Source: SABI01 sp963663665 (GTDB lineage Bacteria > Spirochaetota > Spirochaetia > Sphaerochaetales > Sphaerochaetaceae). Taken from it: a stretch of 7,889 nt of DNA. The notes beneath the pieces are model-generated. The model did no database searches, was not told the origin of the DNA, and saw only the letters and a program-made list of their open reading frames with translations. The translations under genes were made by a program, and so were the position numbers. The stretch spans positions 1-7,889 of the forward strand of contig CAXXKP010000005.1 in the NCBI GenBank assembly GCA_963663665.2, given 5' to 3'. Numbering within the stretch: the stretch's first letter is position 1; each line of letters starts with the position of its first letter. This document shows positions 1 to 5,294 of this stretch, in pieces.

Positions 1-79
1 CCTTTATTGCTGTATTCAAATCTTCATTTTTAGTAAAACCGTTAACCAATTTTACAATTTTAGATATTAAAGAAACCAT
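1..79 (-). CDS. Small phage-module protein, N-terminal 26 codons only
   Basis: This open frame begins with ATG at 79 and runs off the left edge. The start has a strong Shine-Dalgarno, AAAGGAGA, about nine bases upstream and placed across the end of the preceding gene. Only six bases separate it from the stop codon of the 83-residue gene, so the two are surely co-transcribed. The visible N-terminus, beginning MVSLISKIVKLVNG, alternates hydrophobic and lysine residues and could form an amphipathic helix. It is too short to assign a function. The position, after the other small proteins, suggests another small virion or membrane-associated protein, but that is inference. Confidence 0.6.
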   Translation of the reverse strand, partial: MVSLISKIVKLVNGFTKNEDLNTAIK

Positions 80-85
80 TTTTGA

Positions 86-337
86 TTATCTCCTTTTACT
101 GACGACTTTTGTTATCTTTCCCCAAAATCCACGACGTCCCTTTTTATTGGTTGTTTCTTTATCACCGATTTCAATTTTAAAAGTCTGACCGTTGATAGTC
201 GCATATGCTCGAGGCCAAATGTTGCCATTTTTTCCCTCGCTATAGAAAAATAATAAATCTGTTTCATTACCGTATCGGTCAGTAAAACCTTTACTATCTA
301 CATTATCCTTTCTTTGAAATGTTCCACTTCTTGCCAT
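86..337 (-). CDS. Basic 83-residue phage-module protein of unknown function
   Basis: I start this gene at the ATG at 337 (MARSGTFQRK...) because it is preceded by AAGGA at a suitable distance. The in-frame ATG further upstream at 403 would overlap the 100-residue gene by 50 bases and lacks such a site. The protein is soluble-looking and has aromatic residues in the middle (LLFFYSEGKNGNIWPRAYA, about residues 27-45). It ends in a strongly basic tail rich in Lys and Arg (about residues 64-83, ending TKVVSKRR). I do not recognise the family. A basic tail could contact DNA or the inner face of a membrane, and the place in the operon after two membrane-type proteins suggests a minor virion component. 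Both are inference. Confidence 0.7.
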   Translation of the reverse strand: MARSGTFQRKDNVDSKGFTDRYGNETDLLFFYSEGKNGNIWPRAYATINGQTFKIEIGDKETTNKKGRRGFWGKITKVVSKRR

Positions 338-353
338 TTTTTTATTTCCTTTT

Positions 354-656
354 TTATCTTTTAGATAAGATGAGTAAAAGCCCCATCCCGAAGCCCCCAC
401 CAATGATGAGAGGCATATACTTTTCTAAAGCAGTTTCATTATTTACCACTTCTTGAACTTGCACATTTACAGGCTCTTGTACTACTTGCGCAACGGTTTG
501 AATTTCTTTTTTTCCACCATTTACTACATCTTGTACAGTTTCAGCAATCGCACCAAACCCAAGAGCACCTGCAACATTTTGAACAACATCAGAATTGACA
601 ACATTTTTTATTGCTGTACCGATATTATTACCCGCTTTTTTTAACCAATCCCACAT
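354..656 (-). CDS. 100-residue protein with C-terminal membrane anchor, putative minor virion membrane protein
   Basis: ATG at 656 is preceded by AAGGGG six bases upstream. The N-terminus (MWDWLKKAGN) looks like an amphipathic helix. Residues 15-70 are Val/Gln/Asn rich and probably helical, and residues 81-97 form one glycine-rich hydrophobic segment (MPLIIGGGFGMGLLLIL) followed by Ser-Lys-Arg. That is a tail-anchored membrane protein without a signal peptide. Membrane-containing icosahedral phages such as PM2 encode several proteins of about this size that sit in the internal membrane under the capsid shell. This gene follows the capsid candidate by 52 bases, in which there is a hairpin. No family was recognised from sequence, so the role rests on topology and context. 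Confidence 0.75.
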   Translation of the reverse strand: MWDWLKKAGNNIGTAIKNVVNSDVVQNVAGALGFGAIAETVQDVVNGGKKEIQTVAQVVQEPVNVQVQEVVNNETALEKYMPLIIGGGFGMGLLLILSKR

Positions 657-674
657 ATTGAACCCCTTTTTATA

Positions 675-702
675 GGAGCAATATTTTTTATAATATTGCC
701 CC
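675..702 (-). repeat. Hairpin between the capsid-candidate and 100-residue genes
   Basis: An 11-position inverted repeat (GGAGCAATATT at 675-685, AATATTGCCCC at 692-702) has a 6-base loop and a single mismatch that becomes a G-U pair in the minus-strand RNA. It begins seven bases past the stop codon of the 301-residue gene. Downstream on the minus strand the sequence is TATAAAAAGGGG, which has no U tract, so it is not a standard intrinsic terminator. It could protect the 3' end of the upstream message or lower expression of the downstream genes relative to the coat gene. Confidence 0.55.
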
Positions 703-708
703 TTATGA

Positions 709-1614
709 CTAGTTTTTTAGTCCCAAAACTTTTGTCTTTACCGAGTCATTAGCTATGATTGATTGTTTATAAGCAGTAAAATTTCTCACATCTTTATCAG
801 CACGCACTTTTCTCTCTGGCGCAAATGCACGACCGACAGCCATGTAATGCACATTACTTACAGTTGTGAAAGTGATATCCTGCGACCAATTTGTCACATC
901 ACCCCAAAGCTTTGCATATGGTGCGAGATGTTGCCCATCTGTATACTCATATCTTCCATTACAAAGAGCCTTAGCAATCAAGCCTTCATAATCAATTGAA
1001 TTTGTTCCAAAATAATCCGTTACTACTGTTTCAGAATCGGTTAGACCGTATGAAAACAACTCCATCACATTTCTAAACATGAATGATTGACTATCTAAGC
1101 CCTTTACATAAGCATATGTAAGTAAAATTTCTTGATTCAATGAAATTTCATCAGAAGCCCACATTTTTATTGACCAGTCAGCACTTACCACTTTACCAGT
1201 AAGAGATACTGTCAAGATGTCATCACCTTGGAGAATTACATCACCTAGAGGTATTGCAATTTGTTTCCCTTTCTCAAATGCACCATCAAGTACAGCGCCC
1301 TCATAATCGTAGCTATTTGCGTAAGCACTTGCCCCATTATAGTCACTCATTAGAGCGAACATTGCCAATGGAACATTGTTTACTAACTGAATGTCATTAC
1401 CGAGTTCATTCTTTAAGTAAACATTGATTTTTACAGTTCCTAGGTCGGAATCCATCACCGAACCAGTTAAGTCAATATTTCCTTCTGCATCTTTTGGAAA
1501 TACAGGCAAACCTTGTGTTTTAATATAGAGTGTATCTGGTGAGAATGATGTTAATTGCGCACTTTGAGAGATTACACCCTCTTGTCCGTTTATAGATAAT
1601 ATTCTTTTCAACAT
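709..1614 (-). CDS. Putative major capsid protein (301 residues, beta-rich)
   Basis: This is the largest gene of the putative structural module. It starts with ATG directly abutting the stop codon of the 54-residue gene, and its Shine-Dalgarno (GGGGGTGA) lies inside that gene's last codons, so the two are translationally coupled. There is no signal peptide, TM segment or long hydrophobic helix. The protein is acidic to neutral and rich in alternating hydrophobic/polar stretches typical of beta strands, for example TVKINVYLKN (60-69), GKQIAIPLGDVIL (116-128) and DILTVSLTGKVV (132-143). A second block of such strands follows residue 155. Two consecutive beta domains in about 300 residues would fit a double jelly-roll capsid protein of the PM2 P2 / FLiP type. 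I could not confirm homology; a single jelly-roll coat or another virion protein remains possible. Confidence 0.5.
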   Translation of the reverse strand: MLKRILSINGQEGVISQSAQLTSFSPDTLYIKTQGLPVFPKDAEGNIDLTGSVMDSDLGTVKINVYLKNELGNDIQLVNNVPLAMFALMSDYNGASAYANSYDYEGAVLDGAFEKGKQIAIPLGDVILQGDDILTVSLTGKVVSADWSIKMWASDEISLNQEILLTYAYVKGLDSQSFMFRNVMELFSYGLTDSETVVTDYFGTNSIDYEGLIAKALCNGRYEYTDGQHLAPYAKLWGDVTNWSQDITFTTVSNVHYMAVGRAFAPERKVRADKDVRNFTAYKQSIIANDSVKTKVLGLKN

Positions 1615-1779
1615 TTATCTATCACCCCCAAGTTTTACTCGAATGTTTTTTGTGAAATCGCTAATCATTGCCCCAACTTTTGGTATAACAGTTGTTGCCA
1701 ATCCAACAAAAGCCCCCAAAATAATAGCATCAATGTCAGCAGGGAACTTTATCCCTAGTACTTTTTTACCGTAAGCCAT
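1615..1779 (-). CDS. 54-residue single-TM protein at the head of the structural module
   Basis: ATG at 1779 is preceded by AGGAG about ten bases upstream (complement of 1788-1792). The protein reads MAYGKKVLGIKFPADID, then a hydrophobic segment of about 18 residues (AIILGAFVGLATTVIPKV, residues 18-35), then an amphipathic basic tail ending KLGGDR. The lysine-rich ends flanking one TM helix indicate a small membrane protein. TAA is immediately followed by the ATG of the capsid candidate. In PM2- and FLiP-type phages such peptides are internal-membrane components. Alternatively its size resembles a filamentous-phage coat protein, though the charge pattern (basic N-terminus) and the large neighbour do not fit well. 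Confidence 0.7.
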   Translation of the reverse strand: MAYGKKVLGIKFPADIDAIILGAFVGLATTVIPKVGAMISDFTKNIRVKLGGDR

Positions 1780-1810
1780 CTTTTAAATCTCCTATTTAAT
1801 TTATGAGAAC

Positions 1811-1839
1811 ATAATACCATCATTTTTATATTTGGATAA
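1811..1839 (-). promoter_or_regulatory. Candidate promoter for the structural operon
   Basis: On the minus strand TATTAT (complement of 1811-1816) makes a good -10 element. Seventeen bases upstream is TTATCC (complement of 1834-1839), a poor -35 match (3 of 6). The position, between the terminator of the replication genes and the ribosome binding site of the 54-residue gene, is where a separate promoter for the structural genes would be expected. A phage-encoded activator could compensate for the weak -35. Confidence 0.35.
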
Positions 1840-1887
1840 AAAAGCGAGGTAAGCTGCACAACTTTAAAGTTGTGAGAAGCTTACCTC
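1838..1887 (-). terminator. Intrinsic terminator between replication and structural genes
   Basis: A long stem is formed by GAGGTAAGCT (1846-1855) and AGCTTACCTC (1878-1887), with a further perfect pairing CACAACTTT/AAAGTTGTG nested inside after a small asymmetric bulge. On the minus strand the hairpin is followed by GC and six T residues (complement of 1838-1843). That is a classic Rho-independent terminator and would end the rep-HTH transcript before the structural module. The stem is much longer than usual, so a second role at the DNA level (single-strand initiation or packaging hairpin) is possible. Confidence 0.75.
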
Positions 1888-1927
1888 TTACTATAGTATT
1901 AGTATTTTTTTGACTTTTTTATTAGAG

Positions 1928-1961
1928 ATTTTCAAGAGATCGCTAGGCGTTTCTTGAAAAT
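1928..1961. repeat. Nested inverted repeat between the HTH gene and the terminator; candidate origin or protein-binding site
   Basis: ATTTTCAAGA (1928-1937) pairs perfectly with TCTTGAAAAT (1952-1961), and the loop contains a second perfect arm pair, CGC-TAG-GCG (1940-1948). No T tract follows on the minus strand, so it does not read as a terminator for the HTH gene, which ends only six bases away. A cruciform-forming site in the gap downstream of a HUH Rep could be a nick site or a minus-strand initiation site. It could also be an operator for the adjacent HTH protein. Confidence 0.5.
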
Positions 1962-1967
1962 TATTAC

Positions 1968-2237
1968 TTATAGTCCTCTTGTTTTTAAATTTCTTTCATT
2001 TTCGTATTGTTCATCACATAGTACCCAATCATTTACTAAACCCAATAATGGATTCAACTTTCTTTGCATTTTTTCACTAGGGAGTGAATAACCTTTTACA
2101 ATATTTCTTAATTGCGTTTCGGATATTTCTAAATAACTTGCTACATCTCCTATAGACAATTCTACCGAATTAAGAAATTTTCTTAATACAACTACACCTA
2201 ATGATACCTCATAAAATCCTTGTTTTTTTTCTGACAT
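1968..2237 (-). CDS. Small helix-turn-helix protein, putative phage regulator
   Basis: This 89-residue protein starts at ATG 2237, with AAAGGA about nine bases upstream and 12 bases after the rep stop codon. The centre resembles an XRE/Cro-type HTH: LSIGDVASYLEISETQLRN (about residues 27-45) gives first helix, turn and recognition helix, followed by IVKGYSLPSEKMQRKLNPLL, the usual next helices of that fold. The N-terminus (MSEKKQGFYE) and the acidic/basic C-terminal tail (CDEQYENERNLKTRGL) are outside the domain. Co-transcription with rep and the position in front of the structural module suggest it controls copy number or the switch to virion-gene expression. The fold is a motif call by eye; the target is not known. 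Confidence 0.65.
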   Translation of the reverse strand: MSEKKQGFYEVSLGVVVLRKFLNSVELSIGDVASYLEISETQLRNIVKGYSLPSEKMQRKLNPLLGLVNDWVLCDEQYENERNLKTRGL

Positions 2238-2249
2238 CTTTTTTTTCCT

Positions 2250-3821
2250 TTATGCTATTTTATATTCTTTATTTTGATATACTAAATTTTCCATTTTGTT
2301 TATTTTCAATCCTGCTACGAAATTACATGAATACCTCAATCCGCCCAGTTCCTTTTGTAATTCAATAGATAATTTTACCTCGTCACTTTCTTCATGCAGT
2401 AAATCTTCAAAACTGACCCATTTTGAGATTGTAGAAGCACATCCATCTTTATAAGTTTGTTGGTTTCTTTTTTTCTTGAACTCCCTGTATTTCTTATCTA
2501 TTTCTATTTTCATTTCTGTATATCTATCGTATGAAGCAACAGCCTTTCTATATATTCTTTGAGTTTCTTGATATTGTATTGTTACAGGCTCTTGGAAATT
2601 AGAAGATAGGAAATCTGATTTTTTTACGCCTTTTCCTTCCTCTTTTAGTATCTTTTCGATTAATTCTTTTGTTTTATCACTTTCAATTATGGTACGTATT
2701 TCTTTTTTATCTTTTCTATCTGAAAATATTTCATTATAGTTTTTTTGAATTTCTTTATACTGTTCATAAGATATCTTATCTTCCTGGACTTCACCGTAAA
2801 ATTTTTTCATATTTATTACTCCCCACCATCTGCCAGAATTTTGTATATTTTCGGGGACTGTGTTTTGATATCCTTTATCTTTTTTCCCATTTCCACCATC
2901 ATCTATTAAATAGTCAGAAAGGTAAGTTGCTACACTTTGGGGATTTTTTACGTATTGCATATCAATTGAAGCATTGAAAGTTTTTTCTGTATCTTTAACA
3001 TTAAATTTTTTATTTACTGCATCCGACCATACGTTTTGAAGTTGATATCTTAAACCTTTCACCCCTGCCCTATCCGTTATATACGCTTTTTTTTCTCTAT
3101 CGTATGGGAATAATTCTCCTTTCCTCTTTACAAAATAATCACCTAACTCTACCTCTTGAGGATAGATAGAGAACATATGATAGTGTACCCTCTTTTTTAA
3201 AGTGTATTCTTTTTTCCAGAATAGAGATATTTCCGCCCGTTTCATTCTTTGATTGAAAACTCTTACTAATTCTTGAGCATCTTTTATATTTTCGATATGT
3301 ACAGGAAATGTTAAAGTTATAAGAATCATCTGTTTTTTTTCTACTTGAGAAAAATCACACTTTAAAATTTCTTTTTTTAAGCCCCATCTTGATTTGTCAG
3401 ACATTACTTTTGATACTGCGCCCCTTGTTTGCATATATCTAAATCCGTAATAATCTCGCAATTGAAAAGGACTCCCTCCACCTTCAATGGTTTCCGTTAA
3501 TAGGTCAAATTTTTTAGTCTCTATTTGAAAAAGCCTTCCTTGTTTCCTATATTTTATTATCTTATCACGATAGGAAAAAGCCTCTTTTACTTCCTCATCT
3601 TCTCCATTCTCTGTAATCAAATTTGGATGATAACCCATTTTTTCAATGAAAAAATCGACAAAATTTTTATTTTTTTGCAAATACATAAATTCTCTATAAT
3701 CAGTAGTTCCATATTTTTTTAGAAGAGTACTTGCATCTGTGATTTTATGGTTACTTTGACAAGCAGGAGAGAAAAGTAACCCTTGATTTTTTTCGTTTTC
3801 GACCTTATCATTAATATACAT
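2250..3821 (-). CDS. HUH-family rolling-circle replication initiation protein (phage Rep)
   Basis: This 523-residue Rep should nick one strand at the origin, stay covalently bound through tyrosine and start rolling-circle replication. Visible motifs are: motif I MILITLTFPVH (165-175); the metal-binding HUH motif RVHYHMFSIYP with H213 and H215; and motif III SVATYLSDYLID with Y300 and Y304, two tyrosines three residues apart as in the phiX174 A-protein superfamily. The lysine usual between the pair is Asp303. A GRWWGVIN segment (330-337) follows, similar to the GR-aromatic-WG motif common after the nuclease domain in ssDNA-phage Reps. The C-terminal 170 residues are lysine/glutamate-rich and probably helical, without recognisable helicase motifs. 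AGGA eight to ten bases before ATG 3821 supports the start. I saw no good promoter just upstream. Confidence 0.85.
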   Translation of the reverse strand: MYINDKVENEKNQGLLFSPACQSNHKITDASTLLKKYGTTDYREFMYLQKNKNFVDFFIEKMGYHPNLITENGEDEEVKEAFSYRDKIIKYRKQGRLFQIETKKFDLLTETIEGGGSPFQLRDYYGFRYMQTRGAVSKVMSDKSRWGLKKEILKCDFSQVEKKQMILITLTFPVHIENIKDAQELVRVFNQRMKRAEISLFWKKEYTLKKRVHYHMFSIYPQEVELGDYFVKRKGELFPYDREKKAYITDRAGVKGLRYQLQNVWSDAVNKKFNVKDTEKTFNASIDMQYVKNPQSVATYLSDYLIDDGGNGKKDKGYQNTVPENIQNSGRWWGVINMKKFYGEVQEDKISYEQYKEIQKNYNEIFSDRKDKKEIRTIIESDKTKELIEKILKEEGKGVKKSDFLSSNFQEPVTIQYQETQRIYRKAVASYDRYTEMKIEIDKKYREFKKKRNQQTYKDGCASTISKWVSFEDLLHEESDEVKLSIELQKELGGLRYSCNFVAGLKINKMENLVYQNKEYKIA

Positions 3822-3837
3822 TTTTTAATTTTCCTAT

Positions 3838-3852
3838 TTCGTTTTTAACGAA
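3838..3852. repeat. Short palindrome upstream of rep, near the inferred element boundary
   Basis: TTCGTT and AACGAA flank a three-base spacer (TTT). It lies 17 bases upstream of the rep start, between the rep Shine-Dalgarno and the terminator-like hairpin at 3856. It could be an operator for the HTH protein, or part of the junction where the element joined the chromosome. It is short and AT-rich, so chance is possible. Confidence 0.4.
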
Positions 3853-3855
3853 TAA

Positions 3856-3894
3856 CTCCCCTAGTAACTTGCAATTACTAAGGGAGGTTTTTTT
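3856..3894 (+). terminator. Terminator-like hairpin, plus-strand orientation, without a plus-strand gene in front
   Basis: CTCCCCTAGTAA (3856-3867) pairs with TTACTAAGGGAG (3875-3886) with one mismatch and a seven-base loop. It is followed by G and seven T residues (3888-3894), a textbook intrinsic terminator for plus-strand transcription. Nothing on the plus strand to its left is a credible gene. On the minus strand it directly follows the stop codon of the 144-residue gene, and the sequence after the stem there (TTATTCGTT) is a weak T tract, so it may also end that gene. A bidirectional terminator between two convergent host genes, one later displaced by the phage element, is the simplest reading. 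Confidence 0.65.
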
Positions 3895-4327
3895 ATTTAT
3901 CTGCTGGACATATTCCTACGTGCATTGATATTTCTTTGTGACTCGTTAATGGATAACCAAGCCTACAACGTGGATGAAAGTTTCGCCTTGTCAACTCTGG
4001 ACAGTCTTTTAAACAGATATTTGTTACTAGAAAATTATCTTCCAACTCTACTCTTAACCGTTTATTTGACATCATGCCAACTTCATGTATCATAATATGT
4101 AGAGTTGAAGCATTGTATTTTTCATTATTCATTAGAGCGATAAAACACTCTTCCAATGTATAACGTAATAACTTTAAGTATAATTGCGATTCATGTTTGA
4201 ACAGCCGATAAACGGCATCACGATAAGCCTTATCAATAAGCGGTTCTACATCATCTATATTGACTTGTGGGAAATTGTAGAGTATGTTTTTATGAACATC
4301 CAGACGTACAATATTTCTATGACTCAT
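3893..4327 (-). CDS. Conserved-looking cysteine-containing protein of unknown function (144 residues)
   Basis: I place the start at ATG 4327 because AAAGGAGC sits about six bases upstream; an in-frame GTG at 4351 would put that Shine-Dalgarno inside the gene. The N-terminal two thirds are probably helical (for example DVEPLIDKAYRDAVYRLFKH, about 26-45, and LYLKLLRYTLEECFIAL). The last 40 residues carry C105, C109, C121 and C140 together with H118, H130 and H136 (CLKDC, HPRCRLGYP, GICPADK), a pattern that could bind zinc or another metal. No signal peptide or TM helix is seen. It is divergent from mazG with a 74-base gap. I do not recognise the family; a host gene is more likely than a phage gene because it lies beyond the probable boundary. 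Confidence 0.7.
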   Translation of the reverse strand: MSHRNIVRLDVHKNILYNFPQVNIDDVEPLIDKAYRDAVYRLFKHESQLYLKLLRYTLEECFIALMNNEKYNASTLHIMIHEVGMMSNKRLRVELEDNFLVTNICLKDCPELTRRNFHPRCRLGYPLTSHKEISMHVGICPADK

Positions 4328-4356
4328 CAAAAGCTCCTTTAATGAAATCACCTGAA

Positions 4357-4385
4357 TTGATAAACCATATTCTGTAAACTAACAT
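4357..4385 (+). promoter_or_regulatory. Candidate sigma-70-type promoter for mazG
   Basis: TTGATA (4357-4362, 5 of 6 to the -35 consensus) is followed after 17 bases by TAACAT (4380-4385, 4 of 6 to the -10). It lies in the divergent gap in front of mazG. One caution: a start site about seven bases after the -10 would fall at the AAGGA Shine-Dalgarno (4389-4393), so the real start may be slightly different or the promoter may not be used. Confidence 0.4.
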
Positions 4386-4401
4386 AATAAGGACATAACT
4401 T

Positions 4402-5226
4402 ATGATTAATTATTCTTTAAAAAAAGCGAATACATTTACTGAAGCAATGAGTACACTCTATGAAATTATAACAATGCTTAGAAGTACTGATGGATGTCCA
4501 TGGGATAGAGAACAAACAACTAAAAGTGTAAGCAGTGCTATATTAGATGAGACCTATGAATATATTGATGCACTATTAGATAATGATATGAATCTTTGCA
4601 GAGAAGAAATTGGAGATGTACTATTAAATATTTTATTAGCAACTAGAATACATGAAGAAAATAATGATTTTTCACCAATCAATTACATTAACGAGGTATG
4701 TGAAAAGCTTATTAGACGACATCCACATGTCTTTGGTGAAGAAACTGTTAATAATACTGCTGAGGTAATGGATATTTGGAATAAAGTTAAAATTGAAGTT
4801 GAAGGTAAACATATTCACAAAGAGAACATTTTCTCTAGAATCCCTAAAAAACTACCAGAACTTGATCATGCTGTTGAAATGCAAAAAGCTATGAAAAAAG
4901 TTGGCTTTGATTGGCCAGACATTTCTGGGGTTATAGATAAGATTGAAGAAGAACTAAGAGAAGTTAAAGATGCAATTGAGCACGTAGATGAAAATAATGA
5001 TCATGTCGAAGAAGAAATAGGAGACTTACTGTTCTCTGTTGTGAATTTAGCACGTTATGCACATATTAACCCATCAATTGCGTTAAGACGTTGTAATAGA
5101 AAAGTTACTGCACGATTTAATGAATTAGCATCACATGCAACAGAAAGAAATATTCCACTAGATGTCGATCATGCAGAGACGTTAAATGAAATTTGGAATG
5201 AAATAAAGATTAAAGAACAAAATTGA
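4402..5226 (+). CDS. mazG: Nucleoside triphosphate pyrophosphohydrolase MazG
   Basis: MazG hydrolyses (d)NTPs to the monophosphate and pyrophosphate in the cytoplasm, cleaning the nucleotide pool and, in E. coli, affecting (p)ppGpp signalling. At 274 residues it is close to the E. coli length of about 263 and has both tandem MazG domains. The first shows DGCPWDREQT (30-39), D49-E50-x2-E53 and E68-E69-x2-D72, then HPHVFG (107-112) and IWNKVK. The second shows VGFDWPD (167-173), E182-E183-E184-x2-E187 and E204-E205-x2-D208, then NRKVTARFN and IWNEIK near the end. These acidic clusters are the Mg-binding signature; the first carries Asp where Glu is usual. ATG 4402 has AAGGAC upstream. The next gene starts 68 bases later with no clear terminator between, so read-through is possible. 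Confidence 0.95.
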   Translation: MINYSLKKANTFTEAMSTLYEIITMLRSTDGCPWDREQTTKSVSSAILDETYEYIDALLDNDMNLCREEIGDVLLNILLATRIHEENNDFSPINYINEVCEKLIRRHPHVFGEETVNNTAEVMDIWNKVKIEVEGKHIHKENIFSRIPKKLPELDHAVEMQKAMKKVGFDWPDISGVIDKIEEELREVKDAIEHVDENNDHVEEEIGDLLFSVVNLARYAHINPSIALRRCNRKVTARFNELASHATERNIPLDVDHAETLNEIWNEIKIKEQN

Positions 5227-5268
5227 TAATTTTTTTACTCATATAGCTTTTTACTTCTAATGGTGTTA

Positions 5269-5286
5269 CCCTTATATCAATAAGGG
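5269..5286 (+). promoter_or_regulatory. RNA hairpin overlapping the Shine-Dalgarno of the binding-protein gene
   Basis: CCCTTAT (5269-5275) pairs perfectly with ATAAGGG (5280-5286) around a four-base loop (ATCA). The right arm contains most of the Shine-Dalgarno AAGGGGG (5282-5288), which precedes a TTG start at 5295. Folding would cover the ribosome binding site. This suggests translational control by temperature, a protein or coupling to translation of upstream RNA. It could also be accidental complementarity. Confidence 0.5.
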
Positions 5287-5294
5287 GGAAACAA

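Larger units (their letters stand above)
1..3855 (-). mobile_element. Part of an integrated small phage, FLiP/PM2-like (right-hand portion)
   Basis: All seven genes here run on the minus strand: HUH replication initiator, HTH protein, terminator, one-TM 54-residue protein, capsid candidate of 301 residues, TM-anchored 100-residue protein, basic 83-residue protein and a further small gene cut by the window edge. An HUH Rep next to a beta-rich protein of about 300 residues and several tiny membrane proteins fits tailless icosahedral phages with an internal membrane and circular genome (FLiP, PM2). Tectiviruses are less likely because they use protein-primed polymerases. A filamentous inovirus is the main alternative, but no Zot-like ATPase is visible and the 301-residue protein has no signal peptide or TM anchor. 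The right boundary is inferred from an apparently orphaned plus-strand terminator at 3856-3894. The left boundary lies outside the window. No integrase is seen. Confidence 0.6.

Noticed and set aside
338..403. Upstream extension of the 83-residue gene to an ATG at 403
   Set aside because: It would overlap the 100-residue gene by 50 bases; ATG 337 has its own AAGGA site at proper spacing.
453..999. Plus-strand open frames at 453-644 and 763-999
   Set aside because: They lie antisense within well-supported minus-strand genes, have no Shine-Dalgarno of note and odd compositions rich in Ile, Tyr, Phe and Cys.
1615..1779. Filamentous-phage major coat protein as the identity of the 54-residue gene
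   Set aside because: There is no signal peptide followed by an acidic N-terminus, no Zot-like ATPase is visible, and the adjacent 301-residue protein lacks the C-terminal anchor expected of an inovirus minor coat protein. It is not fully excluded.
1838..1961. CRISPR-like or tandem repeat in the hairpin gap
   Set aside because: The repeats are inverted, not direct, and there are no spacers.
2669..3722. Plus-strand open frames at 2669-2977 and 3525-3722
   Set aside because: They are antisense to rep and Phe/Tyr/Leu-rich, reflecting the lysine/glutamate codons of rep read backwards.
4328..4351. GTG start at 4351 for the 144-residue gene
   Set aside because: The strong AAAGGAGC would then lie inside the coding region; it is well placed for ATG 4327.
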